From contig UQQU01000014.1 in the NCBI GenBank assembly GCA_900543325.1, forward strand, positions 1 to 50,152: DNA of 50,152 nucleotides, read 5' to 3'. Source of the stretch: an uncultured Clostridium sp. GTDB taxonomy: Bacteria > Bacillota > Clostridia > Clostridiales > Clostridiaceae. Of this stretch, positions 9,764-18,930 are shown in pieces. The notes under the pieces are model-generated. The model did not search any database. It saw nothing but the letters and a program-made list of their open reading frames with translations, and was not told where the DNA came from. The first letter of the stretch is position 1, and every line of letters starts with the position of its first letter. The translations under genes and the position numbers were made by a program.

Positions 9764-12562
9764 ATGAAATTAGATATAGGAAATTTATACTTTTTAATAT
9801 TAATTCCAATACTTATCTTCTTTGTTTACTATAGTGTGAAAAAGTTTAGAAGTAGCAGCAAAAACGATACTTTAATATTAATAAGTAGAATAGTAATTTT
9901 TACTTTATTATTACTATCATTTGCAAATATAACAATAAGTATTAAGGGAAAAAATATTTCAACAGTATTTTTATTAGATGTATCAGAAAGTATTAGTTCT
10001 TTTAAAGATAGTGGGGAAAGTTTTATAAATAGTGCATTAGAAATAATGCCTAAAGGAAATAAAGCTGGAGTAATATTATTTGGTGATAATGCAAAAGTAG
10101 ATAAGATTATAGATAACAAAGCTTCCTATAAGAGCTTAAATTCAAGTCCAGTTTCTACAGCAACTAATATTCAAAGTGCAGTAGAAACAGCAATAACATT
10201 ATTTGAGGATGGTACATCTAAAAGGATAGTTCTTATAACTGATGGGGAAGAAAATAAAGGTGATATATTAAAGTCAATTCCATTAATTAATGCAGAAAAT
10301 ATAGATTTAAAAGTATATAAGGTTAGTGGAGAAAGTGGTAATGAAATTTATGTGGACAATGTAACTATTCCAGATAATATTGCCATTGGAGAAGAATTTT
10401 CTGTACAAATAGATTTACAATCTAATTATTCTACATCAGCAAAACTTACTCTTTTTAGTGGAAGAGAAAAGGTTGGAGAACAATTAGTTGAAGTAAAGAA
10501 AGGTAGCAATTCATTTGTATTTAGAGATGTTCAAAATAGCGGAGGTTTTAAAAGTTATAGAGTTACAGTAGAAGCAGAGGGGGATACTAATAAGGTAAAT
10601 AACGAATATAGTGCTTATACTAATGTAGTTGATAAACCTAATATTTTAATAATAAATGGAGTAAAAGGTGATGCAACAGATCTAGAAGAAATATTAAAAA
10701 ATGGTGGAGCTAATATAAAAACTATTTCTCCAAATTCATCACCAAGTACATTAAATGAACTTTTAGAATATAAAGCAATAGTTTTAAACAATGTTTATAA
10801 AGATGATTTAACCAATGGATTTATGGACAACATAGAAAGTTATGTTAAAGATTATGGCGGTGGAGTTGTAACTTTTGGAGGAGAAGATTCTTATGCTCTT
10901 GGAGGTTATAAGGATACAGCATTAGAAGCTATACTTCCTGTAAATATGGATAAGAAGGGTAAAAATGAGGTTCCTTCTATAAGTATTAATTTAATTATAG
11001 ACAAGTCTGGAAGTATGAGTGCAGAAGGTGGAGGAGTTAGTAAATTAACTCTTGCAAAGGAAGCTGCAATGAAGGCAGTGGATAATTTAAGGGAAATAGA
11101 TGATATATCTGTAATAGCTTTTGATGATACTTTTGATGTTGTAGTTCCAACTCAAAAGGTTACTGATAAGGATTATATAAAGGAGCTTATATCAGGAATA
11201 CAAATAAGAGGTGGAACATCAATATATCCTGCACTTGAAAAGGGATATAATCTTCAATTAGAAAGTGATGCAAAAATAAAGCATACTATTTTACTAACTG
11301 ATGGACAAGATTCAATTCCTTATTCAACATATGAAGAACTTTTAAGTAAATTTAATAATGAAAATATAACATTATCAACGGTTGCAGTAGGAAATGATTC
11401 TAATTCAAATCTTTTAAGTGATCTAGCAACAGCCGGAAATGGTAGAAGCTATTATACTGATATTTATACAGATATTCCAAGAATATTTGCTCAAGAGGTT
11501 TTAATGTCTGTAGGAACTTATATAATAAACGAAGAATTTACTCCAAGTATAGTAAGTAATCATGAAGTATTAGCAGGAGTACAAACTTCAGAAGGTATTC
11601 CTTCATTGCTTGGATATATAGGCACATCTTTAAAGGATGATGCAATTGAAATATTAAGTTCTAATAGAGATGAGCCAATACTTGCAGTAAGACAATATGG
11701 AATAGGGAAAACTGTAAGCTTTACAAGTGATATTGATGGAAGCTTTAGTAAAAATTATTTAACTTGGGAATATGGACCTCAATTAATTAAAAATATAGTT
11801 TATTATGCAATACCATCTTATGGTGAAGAGGGACATTTATCTATAACTCAAGATGGCAATGAAGCTAAGGTTGAGTACTATAATGATAATGTTGATTCTA
11901 ACACTAAAGTAACAGGTGTTTATAATGGAGAGGATGGTACACAAGGAGAGTTTACATTAACTCAAAGTGAACCAGGGAAATTTGAAGCTAATGTTCCACT
12001 AAGTGAGTTAGGATTTTATAATTTTAACATTAGACAACAAGATGGAGAAAATATAACTAGTACTTATAAAGGGGCCTTTGCACTTAAATATTCTGATGAA
12101 TATAAGTTTAATACTAATTCAGTTAAGTTAGATTCTCTTGTAAGTGAAACTGATGGATCTTTTATAAATAAGCCTGAAGAAGTTTTTGAAGGAAAACTTG
12201 AAAAGGAATATAAGAAGATTAATTTAACTAATTTACTTCTTATATTAGCATTAATATTATTCTTATTTGATATAGCTTATAGAAGATTGAATTTAGATTT
12301 TTCTAAGTATATTAAGATTGGTATTAGAAATAAGAAAAAGAAAACTAATGAAAAGAATTTTGTGAAGAAAGAATTAGCAGTAGAAAAAGAAGTTGATAAT
12401 GCAAGAACTACTGAGAAATCAAGTGATTCTTTAAAAGATGAAGTTAAGAAAAAAGAGAAAAAGAGTAAGCTTAAAAAAGAGAAGAGGGTAGAGAAATCAA
12501 GATCTCAAACTCTTGACACTAATGCATTGCTTAAAAAGAAAAAGGATAGAAATGGGGTATAA
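9764..12562 (+). CDS. Large membrane protein with two vWA domains and an amidotransferase-like domain
   Basis: 932 aa, ATG after AGGAGGAGA. Two N-terminal helices (about 5-24 and 38-56) are followed by a first vWA domain with MIDAS DVSES at 72-76, then a beta domain. A glutamine-amidotransferase-like fold (about 290-390; GGGVVTFGGEDSYALGGY) precedes a second vWA domain with MIDAS DKSGS starting at residue 413. A late helix at about 822-842 leads to a very Lys/Glu-rich cytoplasmic tail. It is the last gene of the operon; a terminator follows at 12604-12645. Two intact MIDAS sites suggest metal-dependent binding of partners on one polypeptide. Confidence 0.88.
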   Translation: MKLDIGNLYFLILIPILIFFVYYSVKKFRSSSKNDTLILISRIVIFTLLLLSFANITISIKGKNISTVFLLDVSESISSFKDSGESFINSALEIMPKGNKAGVILFGDNAKVDKIIDNKASYKSLNSSPVSTATNIQSAVETAITLFEDGTSKRIVLITDGEENKGDILKSIPLINAENIDLKVYKVSGESGNEIYVDNVTIPDNIAIGEEFSVQIDLQSNYSTSAKLTLFSGREKVGEQLVEVKKGSNSFVFRDVQNSGGFKSYRVTVEAEGDTNKVNNEYSAYTNVVDKPNILIINGVKGDATDLEEILKNGGANIKTISPNSSPSTLNELLEYKAIVLNNVYKDDLTNGFMDNIESYVKDYGGGVVTFGGEDSYALGGYKDTALEAILPVNMDKKGKNEVPSISINLIIDKSGSMSAEGGGVSKLTLAKEAAMKAVDNLREIDDISVIAFDDTFDVVVPTQKVTDKDYIKELISGIQIRGGTSIYPALEKGYNLQLESDAKIKHTILLTDGQDSIPYSTYEELLSKFNNENITLSTVAVGNDSNSNLLSDLATAGNGRSYYTDIYTDIPRIFAQEVLMSVGTYIINEEFTPSIVSNHEVLAGVQTSEGIPSLLGYIGTSLKDDAIEILSSNRDEPILAVRQYGIGKTVSFTSDIDGSFSKNYLTWEYGPQLIKNIVYYAIPSYGEEGHLSITQDGNEAKVEYYNDNVDSNTKVTGVYNGEDGTQGEFTLTQSEPGKFEANVPLSELGFYNFNIRQQDGENITSTYKGAFALKYSDEYKFNTNSVKLDSLVSETDGSFINKPEEVFEGKLEKEYKKINLTNLLLILALILFLFDIAYRRLNLDFSKYIKIGIRNKKKKTNEKNFVKKELAVEKEVDNARTTEKSSDSLKDEVKKKEKKSKLKKEKRVEKSRSQTLDTNALLKKKKDRNGV

Positions 12563-12603
12563 TTAATACCACAGAGATAAGAAAAAATTCATTTCCTCTG
12601 GGA

Positions 12604-12645
12604 AAAAACTGCTGCAAAGTATATGATTTTGCTGCAGTTTTTTTA
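12604..12645 (+). terminator. Terminator of the vWA operon
   Basis: Arms AAAACTGCTGCAAA and TTTGCTGCAGTTTT pair with one internal T-T mismatch and run into seven T. It belongs to a group of look-alike terminators in this window (14408, 32924, 50011). Confidence 0.8.
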
Positions 12646-12694
12646 TTGAGTTATTTATTTTCTAGATAAAATCTTAAAAGGAAGTAAAAGTTTT

Positions 12695-12752
12695 TTGTAA
12701 ATATTGAATAATTATTATATTTGTTATATATTATATATAACAAATATAATAA
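12695..12752 (+). promoter_or_regulatory. Promoter and 41-bp palindromic operator of the GntR gene
   Basis: Two perfect 19-bp arms (12712-12730 and 12734-12752; left arm TTATTATATTTGTTATATA) flank a 3-bp centre. The palindrome abuts the GGAGGGG ribosome site of the repressor gene. A candidate -35 TTGTAA (12695-12700) and a -10 inside the left arm mean that a bound dimer would block transcription. YtrA-subfamily GntR proteins usually autorepress through such palindromes. Confidence 0.75.
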
Positions 12753-12764
12753 AGGAGGGGAAAT

Positions 12765-13136
12765 ATGTTCTTAGTATTAGAATTTGATAGTGAAGTTCCG
12801 ATTTATTTGCAGATAAGAAATAAGATAGTTGAAGGAATAGCTAATGGAGAATTGATAGATGGTCAAAAGCTTCCATCAGTAAGGGAAATGGCTTCTGGAA
12901 CAGAGGTAAATCTTCATACAGTAAATAAGGCTTATAACTTATTAAAGGATGAAGGATTTGTTACAGTAGATAGGCGTAAAGGCGTATTGATAAAAGTAAA
13001 AGAAGCTAAAGATGATGAGATATTCATGGGAAAATATAAGGAAAAAATAAGAGAGATAATTTTAGAAGGTAAGGCAAAAGCTCTTAATAAAGAAGAAATA
13101 CTAGATTTAGTAAAGAGTGTATTAGATATATTATAA
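12765..13136 (+). CDS. GntR-family transcriptional regulator (YtrA-like)
   Basis: 123 aa. An N-terminal winged helix-turn-helix occupies about 8-75 (PIYLQIRNKI, KLPSVREMA, LHTVNKAYNLL) and is followed by only about 45 residues of helix, the short dimerisation tail that defines the YtrA subfamily. It lacks an effector-binding FCD or UTRA domain. It is co-transcribed with the downstream membrane-protein gene and probably represses both through the palindrome on its promoter. Confidence 0.92.
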   Translation: MFLVLEFDSEVPIYLQIRNKIVEGIANGELIDGQKLPSVREMASGTEVNLHTVNKAYNLLKDEGFVTVDRRKGVLIKVKEAKDDEIFMGKYKEKIREIILEGKAKALNKEEILDLVKSVLDIL

Positions 13137-13149
13137 GGGGGAAATGGTA

Positions 13150-14244
13150 ATGGAGAGGATTTTAATGCTAATAGTATTAACATTAGTTATAATAGTGCAA
13201 TTTTATACAATAAGTATATTGCCTATTAAAGGAAATAAACAATTACTTTTAGGATGTGTTGTTACTGAAGAAATAAGAAATAATATTGAAACAAAAGAAT
13301 TAATTAAAAGATTTAAGATAATTAATATAATTATTATGATAGTTTCAGAAGTCATTCTAATTTTAGGGTGTTTAAGGAATAGTGAATTAATAATGACTAT
13401 AGCAATATTTTTTGCAATAATTGTTTCTAGTATATCTTATGGAGTTCATAATACTAAAATGAGAAAGATAAAAAGTATAATGGGCGGATTAAAAAGTAAA
13501 AAGCAAGTAACTGTTTTTGAAATAGAAAAAATAAAGTTTAATAAAAGAAATATTATTATAGATATAGTTTTAGCATTAGTATTTATACTGGGAAATATAT
13601 ATTTTACTGTATCAAAATATGATTTATTACCTAATAAAATTGCTACTAATTTTGATATTATGGGAAATGCAACCTATTATTCAGAAAAGAATATAGGAAC
13701 TTTTTTATCATTAATTATTTCAATTGTTTTTATATCAGTAATATTTATATTTGCTGAATATATAATAAGAAGTACTAAATTAAGAATTGACCCTAGAAAT
13801 GTTGAAAGGTCTAGGGAAGGAAATATTAAATATAGAAATCTTCTATCCAATACTATGATTTGGGCAGAAATAGTTAGTTTATTATTATTAACAATAGGAA
13901 ATTTGGTTTTATTACAAGTTATAGATATGAATATTATTATAGTAAGCATTAATTTAATATGTATGATTTTACTAATTGGAGTTTTAGTAATATTTATTAT
14001 AAAAGCTAATAAAATTAGATTTAATTATAAAATAGAAAAAGATACTGTTGTGCAAAAAGATGATGACGATAAATGGATATTTGGATTAATTTATTATAAT
14101 AAGGAAGATCCTAGAGTAAATGTTGAAAAGAGATTTGGCATAGGGTATACAGTTAATGCAGGTACGCCAATAGGTATGGCAATATATATTGGAACAGTAA
14201 TATTATTAATTGCAGTATTAGCATTATCTTCAGTGGCTAAATAG
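13150..14244 (+). CDS. DUF1648 membrane protein, partner of the GntR regulator
   Basis: 364 aa from the ATG at 13150, which sits 8 bases from AAGGGGG; an in-frame ATG at 13144 is too close to that site. About eight hydrophobic helices. NKIATNFDIMGNATYYSEKN near residue 158 matches the DUF1648 motif (as in SdpI-like proteins), and the segment with WIFGLIYYNKEDPRVNVEKR followed by GIGYTVN resembles DUF5808. YtrA-type regulators are often paired with such membrane proteins, implying envelope stress or antimicrobial response. This is inference; no substrate is visible. Confidence 0.8.
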   Translation: MERILMLIVLTLVIIVQFYTISILPIKGNKQLLLGCVVTEEIRNNIETKELIKRFKIINIIIMIVSEVILILGCLRNSELIMTIAIFFAIIVSSISYGVHNTKMRKIKSIMGGLKSKKQVTVFEIEKIKFNKRNIIIDIVLALVFILGNIYFTVSKYDLLPNKIATNFDIMGNATYYSEKNIGTFLSLIISIVFISVIFIFAEYIIRSTKLRIDPRNVERSREGNIKYRNLLSNTMIWAEIVSLLLLTIGNLVLLQVIDMNIIIVSINLICMILLIGVLVIFIIKANKIRFNYKIEKDTVVQKDDDDKWIFGLIYYNKEDPRVNVEKRFGIGYTVNAGTPIGMAIYIGTVILLIAVLALSSVAK

Positions 14245-14269
14245 TTAAGACTTTGTAAGTGAGGTACAA

Positions 14270-14335
14270 ATGAGAAAAGTAGTATTATATATTGCAAAAA
14301 ATTTAGATGCATATATAGCAGATTCTATTAATTAG
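14270..14335 (+). pseudogene. Remnant of the 5' end of a dihydrofolate-reductase-like gene
   Basis: An ATG preceded by GAGGTACAA opens a 21-codon frame reading MRKVVLYIAKNLDAYIAD. This is the N-terminal strand and substrate-site segment of the RibD/YyaP-type dihydrofolate reductases (usual form MRKVxLYIAxSLDGYIA). The frame stops after SIN and nothing recognisable follows before the terminator at 14408. It is probably the surviving start of a deleted gene. Confidence 0.6.
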
Positions 14336-14407
14336 TACTAGAAATTATAATGGAATATTAGATTTACAGTATAGATGTAGAAAATCTAGTCATTAAAAAT
14401 TTTAATA

Positions 14408-14452
14408 GAAAAACTGTTGCAAAGTTAAGAAATGCAACAGTTTTTCTGTTTT
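14408..14452. terminator. Bidirectional terminator
   Basis: Perfect 14-bp arms (GAAAAACTGTTGCA / TGCAACAGTTTTTC) with T-rich flank on the plus side and A-rich on the other. It separates the plus-strand GntR/DUF1648 unit from the minus-strand small gene ending at 14482. Confidence 0.8.
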
Positions 14453-14481
14453 ATTACTAAATTTTTTCATAAACATACTTA

Positions 14482-14709
14482 TTAGCTAACTTTTTTGTGA
14501 GCAGCTTTAGCAGCTTCTTCTCTATGCTTTCTAGAATACCAATCTTCACAAATATTATCAAATTCTTCTTCACTTAAATCAGGTTTAGAAAGCATTGAAG
14601 TATAAGGTGCATATTTATTAGTAGTATTATAGAATTTATCAACTAAGATATGATCCTTCTTATATTCAAATTTGTAGTCTTGATGTTTGTCATAATTATA
14701 AATTGTCAT
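14482..14709 (-). CDS. Small hypothetical protein, 75 aa
   Basis: Start chosen at the ATG at 14709, which follows AGAGAGTGA; the ATG at 14727 has no ribosome site. The product is soluble, rich in Tyr/Lys/Asp, with an acidic middle (DLSEEEFDNICEDWY) and an Ala/Lys-rich end. No family recognised. A near-consensus minus-strand promoter lies 121 bases upstream of the start and is followed by a palindrome, so regulated expression is likely. Confidence 0.6.
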   Translation of the reverse strand: MTIYNYDKHQDYKFEYKKDHILVDKFYNTTNKYAPYTSMLSKPDLSEEEFDNICEDWYSRKHREEAAKAAHKKVS

Positions 14710-14818
14710 AAAATCACTCTCTTTCATTTATTTTAATTTTTAATTATTGTAGACAATATTAAATAAGACTTATTTAAATATTAGACAATCATGATTTTTT
14801 GTACATCTCTTATTTCTT

Positions 14819-14858
14819 TGTACAAGTACATTATAGGCCTAAAGTCAATAAAGGTCAA
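14819..14858 (-). promoter_or_regulatory. Sigma-A type promoter with overlapping palindrome for the 75-aa gene
   Basis: On the minus strand, -35 TTGACC (14858-14853), a 17-bp spacer and -10 TATAAT (14835-14830). The dyad TGTACTTGTACA (14830-14819) overlaps the last base of the -10. A second dyad, AAATAAG-A-CTTATTT (14761-14775), lies in the leader. The rest of 14728-15090 holds no gene. Confidence 0.75.
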
Positions 14859-15090
14859 AAATGTATTAGTGATAATGAAAGCTTGGTAGTGAGAAAATAA
14901 AAACTTTAATTTAGAAATAATTAAATTTTGGATAAACTATATGAAATTTAAGAAAAAATAATCTAATTTGAGAAAATTTACTTTAAGACAAAAAGTTTTT
15001 AATTTTTAAAATATACTAATATTGCATATAGGTATCTTTTAATATTTTAAAAACATAGGATAATATAAAATGATTATGGAGGAAAATTGA

Positions 15091-15729
15091 ATGAAGAAAA
15101 AAAGAAAGAAGAAATGCAAAAATAATTGTAATTGCGATCCATTAGAAAATTTTCAGCTTCCTCCATGTGCTAAATTTTTAGGGAGTCCCAATCCCTTAGT
15201 TAGAGATGGTGAAATTATATATAGAAATCTGAATAGGTTATACTTCTTTTTAAGTTATAATTATTCAAGATTTAATAATCAAAGTTATAATCCTATAAAT
15301 CCAGCAACTTTTAATGTAAATACAAATGCAAATTTACAAATAGATTTATATCATTTTATTATAGGTTTATATATTAATGAAGTAGAAAAGGGGAATATAA
15401 AGTTTGATAGTAGCGTAAAGATTCATGATGATGAAAATGCAGATGAATTTATAAAAGAAGTTATGGGTAATAACTATAATTTAAATAGTACTTTTGTTCC
15501 ATCTTTAACATATGTAGTTTCAAATTCTAATGCAGTAATTTCACTTTTTACAGGAATTATAGATATAAGTATTACTAATTTTTATATTATTCTTATGCTA
15601 AGTAGGTTTAATACTGATTATGGATTATTATTTTCTGATAATGCTTATGTTACAAATGACTTTATTAATAGAACACTTGCTAATATTTATGTTGAATTTT
15701 ATTGTTCACGTCCAGGTGGTAAAATGTAA
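15091..15729 (+). CDS. Hypothetical protein, 212 aa
   Basis: ATG after TATGGAGGA. The N-terminus is strongly basic with clustered Cys (KKCKNNCNCDP, then PPCAKF), followed by mixed alpha/beta sequence rich in Asn, Tyr and Phe. A Thr/Asn-rich stretch (NPATFNVNTNANLQID) lies near residue 72. Residues about 145-172 are moderately hydrophobic. No signal peptide and no family recognised. It stands alone between AT-rich spacers. Confidence 0.7.
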   Translation: MKKKRKKKCKNNCNCDPLENFQLPPCAKFLGSPNPLVRDGEIIYRNLNRLYFFLSYNYSRFNNQSYNPINPATFNVNTNANLQIDLYHFIIGLYINEVEKGNIKFDSSVKIHDDENADEFIKEVMGNNYNLNSTFVPSLTYVVSNSNAVISLFTGIIDISITNFYIILMLSRFNTDYGLLFSDNAYVTNDFINRTLANIYVEFYCSRPGGKM

Positions 15730-15895
15730 GGTAGTTTTATATTTAAGTTTATAAAGAAGACTTATTATTAAGAAAAGTACTATTCATCTAATTAGGAATT
15801 TATAATTAATAAACTTGCTACTATAATTAATAAATATTAAAATAAAATTTGAAATATATTAAGAAAGTAATAAACATAAGATGTGAGGAAACGAA

Positions 15896-17053
15896 ATGAA
15901 AATAAGAGTACCAGAATATTTTAAAGAATTTAAATGTATAGCATCAGAATGTGAAGATACATGTTGTGCTGGATGGGGTATTGTAATTGATGATGAAACT
16001 TACGATAAGTATCAAAAGGTAGATGGAGCATTTGGAGATAGATTAAAAAGTGAAATAGTACATGATGCTGGAGAAAATATATTTGTATTAAAGGGAAATG
16101 ATTGTCCATTTTTAAATGAGAATAAGTTATGTGATATATATAATGAGCTTGGAGAAGGTGGACTATGTTATACATGTAGGCAGTATCCAAGATATTTAGA
16201 GGAGTTTGGAAGCTTACGTGAAATGGGAATTTCTTTATCATGTCCAGAGGCAGCTAGAATAATATTAAGAGATTCTAAAAAAGCAACTTTTGAATTAAGT
16301 GAAAATGATGAAGAAGTTACTGGATATAATGATATTAATGCTAAACTTTATATAGAGCTTATGCAATGTAGAAAAATAGTTTTAGATATTATTCAAAATA
16401 GAGATATTGATATAAATACAAGAGCTTCAGTAGTTCTTTCATTTACTAAAGAAATTCAAGATAAGATAGATGAAAATGAAATAGGTGATATTAAAGATAT
16501 CAGAGAAAAGTATAGTAATAAAGGTTTTATAAAAGAACTTTTAGGTAGTTTAGAACAATATAAGAATAAGAAGAATGATAAGTATAACAATATGCATGAG
16601 TACTTTAATGTATTTAAAAATTTAAAGCATATAAATCCAAATGATCCTTTAGGGTTAGATGATGCAATAAGATATTTTTGGCAAAGTGAAGATGATAAGG
16701 AAATATATTTATCTAAGAATGATTCTTTTAATAAATATTATGAAGAATCAATGTACAAATTTGAACATATCTTAGTTTACTTTATATTTAGATATTTTAT
16801 GAAAGCAGTTTTTGATTATGATGTATCTGCAAAGGTGAAAACTGCAATAGTAAGTTACTTAATGATTAAAGAATTATCTGTAGTAAGATTTACTGAAGAG
16901 GGAGATTTTACAGAGGAAGATATAGTTGATATAGCTCATACTTATTCAAAGGATATAGAGCATTTAGAAGAAAATATTGAAAGTTTAGCAGAAATCTTCG
17001 AAACTAATGAAGTTTTTGCTGTAGAAAAAATGATAATAACTTTAATGAATTAA
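15896..17053 (+). CDS. fliB: FliB-like cysteine-cluster protein (flagellin lysine-N-methylase family)
   Basis: 385 aa, normal length for clostridial FliB-like proteins. The N-terminal Cys cluster reads C14, C19, C23, C24 (ECEDTCCAGWG), followed by CPFL, LCDIY and LCYTCRQYPR, all typical of the family, which probably binds an Fe-S cluster. FliB methylates flagellin lysines in Salmonella, and clostridial members are annotated by similarity. No flagellar gene is nearby, so the substrate here may be different. ATG with GTGAGGAAACG upstream. A strong hairpin ends the unit at 17081-17127. Confidence 0.85.
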   Translation: MKIRVPEYFKEFKCIASECEDTCCAGWGIVIDDETYDKYQKVDGAFGDRLKSEIVHDAGENIFVLKGNDCPFLNENKLCDIYNELGEGGLCYTCRQYPRYLEEFGSLREMGISLSCPEAARIILRDSKKATFELSENDEEVTGYNDINAKLYIELMQCRKIVLDIIQNRDIDINTRASVVLSFTKEIQDKIDENEIGDIKDIREKYSNKGFIKELLGSLEQYKNKKNDKYNNMHEYFNVFKNLKHINPNDPLGLDDAIRYFWQSEDDKEIYLSKNDSFNKYYEESMYKFEHILVYFIFRYFMKAVFDYDVSAKVKTAIVSYLMIKELSVVRFTEEGDFTEEDIVDIAHTYSKDIEHLEENIESLAEIFETNEVFAVEKMIITLMN

Positions 17054-17080
17054 AAAATATAATTAATTAATCATATATTG

Positions 17081-17127
17081 ATGTAAAAAACTGGGTGCTC
17101 CTCCGGGGAACACCCATTTTTTTACAT
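17081..17127. terminator. Bidirectional terminator, single copy of a dispersed palindromic element
   Basis: 17-bp arms ATGTAAAAAACTGGGTG and CACCCATTTTTTTACAT (one mismatch) enclose CTCCTCCGGGGAA. The minus strand of this element matches the element at 32832-32865 almost base for base, so it is a repeated unit, not just a chance hairpin. Confidence 0.85.
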
Positions 17128-17266
17128 TGAATAAATTATTTTAATAGTTCAATTGCAATGATTATAAAAATTGAAAGAAATATTTCAAAAAATTAATAGT
17201 TTATTATTAAAATTTAAAAATAGAAATGTTCTTATAAATAAATTTATAATTTTATAAGGAAAAAGG

Positions 17267-17295
17267 TTGATAAATTAATAATCATATAGTAAAAT
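17267..17295 (+). promoter_or_regulatory. Candidate promoter of the AbgT transporter gene
   Basis: -35 TTGATA (17267-17272), 17-bp spacer, -10 TAAAAT (17290-17295), about 50 bases before the GTAGGGGGG ribosome site. Confidence 0.5.
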
Positions 17296-17345
17296 AATAC
17301 TAAATTATCTAAGGTTTTATAGATATGTAACGTAGGGGGGATAAA

Positions 17346-18914
17346 ATGGAACAGAGAAAAGAAAACAATGTAATTGATTTACAGGAAAAGAAAAAAGTAT
17401 CTTTGATCGAAAAAATAGGTAAGAAAATACCAGATCCAGTAATTATATTTGCTATGTTTTATGTTGTTGTTTTAGCTACAACTTTCTTCCTTGGAGGAAA
17501 AACATTCGATGTTATGAATGGGGATGGATCTTATACAACACATACTATTTTAAATATGTTTGATGCAGAAAATGTTCAATGGATATTTTCAAATGCATTA
17601 CTTAACAACTGGTTAGCATATGGTGGAGGAGTACTAGGTACAATTCTTGTTGTTATGCTAGGAGTTGGTCTTGCAGAAGAATCAGGACTTTTATCTACAT
17701 TAATTAAAAAAGTAGGATTAAAAGTTTCAGATAAAATGCTTCCAATAGTTTTAGTATTTTTAGGAATAATGAGTAGTATAGCTACTGATGCAGGTTATGT
17801 AATTTTAATACCTCTAGCAGGTCTTTTATATGCAGGGTTAAAGAAAAACCCACTTATTGGTATGGCTGCAGCTTTTGCAGGGGTTTCAGCAGGATTTAGT
17901 GCTAACTTAATACCAGCTACACCAATCGATATAATAATTGGTAACAATGCAAAGATATTTGCAGAAGGACAAGGAATTCCATTCACAAATGCTGCTGGAC
18001 AAGCTTTAAATCCAGCTACTATGCATTATTACTTCGTAGTTGCTTCTACTTTTATGTTAGCAGCTATAGGTGCTTTTGTAACTATAAAGATAATCAAGCC
18101 AAGACTTGAAAAAGAAAGTTATGTAATTCCACAAGATATGAACTTAGATGATTTCACAGTTAAGCCTGTTGAAAATAAAGCTCTTAAGTTTGCAGGTTTA
18201 GGATTCTTAATTGCAGCTGCTTGTGTAGTAGGATTATATTTTGGACCATTAAAGACATTTATAGATCCAGAAACAGGTTCAAAAGTAACTCCATTTATGG
18301 ATAATATTATATTAATAATAACATTCTTATTCTTTATGCCTGGTGTATTCTATGGTATAAAAGTTGGAAAGTTCAAAAATGCTAATGATGTAGTAAAAGG
18401 TATGTCTAAGCAAATGGGTTCTATGGGATCAGTACTTGTTTTAACATTCTTCTCATACAACTTCCTTGCATTATTAACTAAGAGTGGACTTGGAACTTAT
18501 ATTACTTACTTAGGTGGTAACTTATTAAAAGCTATGAATTTATCAGAATTCCCAATACTTTTAATAATAGGATTTATATTAATAACAGCTTTAATTAACT
18601 TATTTGTTGGTGGATTAACTTCAAAATGGATGTTACTTGGTCCAATATTCTTACCAATGTTATATCAAGTAAATTCAAATATGACACCAGAAGTTGTTGC
18701 TGCAGCTTACAGAGTTGCTGACTCATCAACTAACATAATAACTCCATTAATGTCTTATGCAGGTATTATCTTAGTATTTATGAGAAAGTACAAACCAGAA
18801 TATACAATTGGTGATATGATAAGATTAATGATGCCTTATTCAATAAGCTTCTTAATTGGATGGACAGCTCTTTTATTAGGATTCTTCGCATTCGGAATAC
18901 CATTTGGATTCTAA
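17346..18914 (+). CDS. abgT: AbgT-family transporter
   Basis: 522 aa, ATG after TAGGGGGGATAAA. Polytopic, with at least ten hydrophobic helices. Family motifs include IPDPVIIFAMFYV near residue 30, GVGLAEESGLLSTLIKK, ATDAGYVILIPLAG, GFSANLIPATPIDIIIGN and KWMLLGPIFLPML. AbgT proteins import p-aminobenzoyl-glutamate, and some efflux sulfonamides, using the ion gradient. It stands alone: no AbgA/AbgB peptidase is adjacent. The gene ends at the terminator 18931-18971. Confidence 0.92.
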   Translation: MEQRKENNVIDLQEKKKVSLIEKIGKKIPDPVIIFAMFYVVVLATTFFLGGKTFDVMNGDGSYTTHTILNMFDAENVQWIFSNALLNNWLAYGGGVLGTILVVMLGVGLAEESGLLSTLIKKVGLKVSDKMLPIVLVFLGIMSSIATDAGYVILIPLAGLLYAGLKKNPLIGMAAAFAGVSAGFSANLIPATPIDIIIGNNAKIFAEGQGIPFTNAAGQALNPATMHYYFVVASTFMLAAIGAFVTIKIIKPRLEKESYVIPQDMNLDDFTVKPVENKALKFAGLGFLIAAACVVGLYFGPLKTFIDPETGSKVTPFMDNIILIITFLFFMPGVFYGIKVGKFKNANDVVKGMSKQMGSMGSVLVLTFFSYNFLALLTKSGLGTYITYLGGNLLKAMNLSEFPILLIIGFILITALINLFVGGLTSKWMLLGPIFLPMLYQVNSNMTPEVVAAAYRVADSSTNIITPLMSYAGIILVFMRKYKPEYTIGDMIRLMMPYSISFLIGWTALLLGFFAFGIPFGF

Positions 18915-18930
18915 TAAATAGAATATATAG

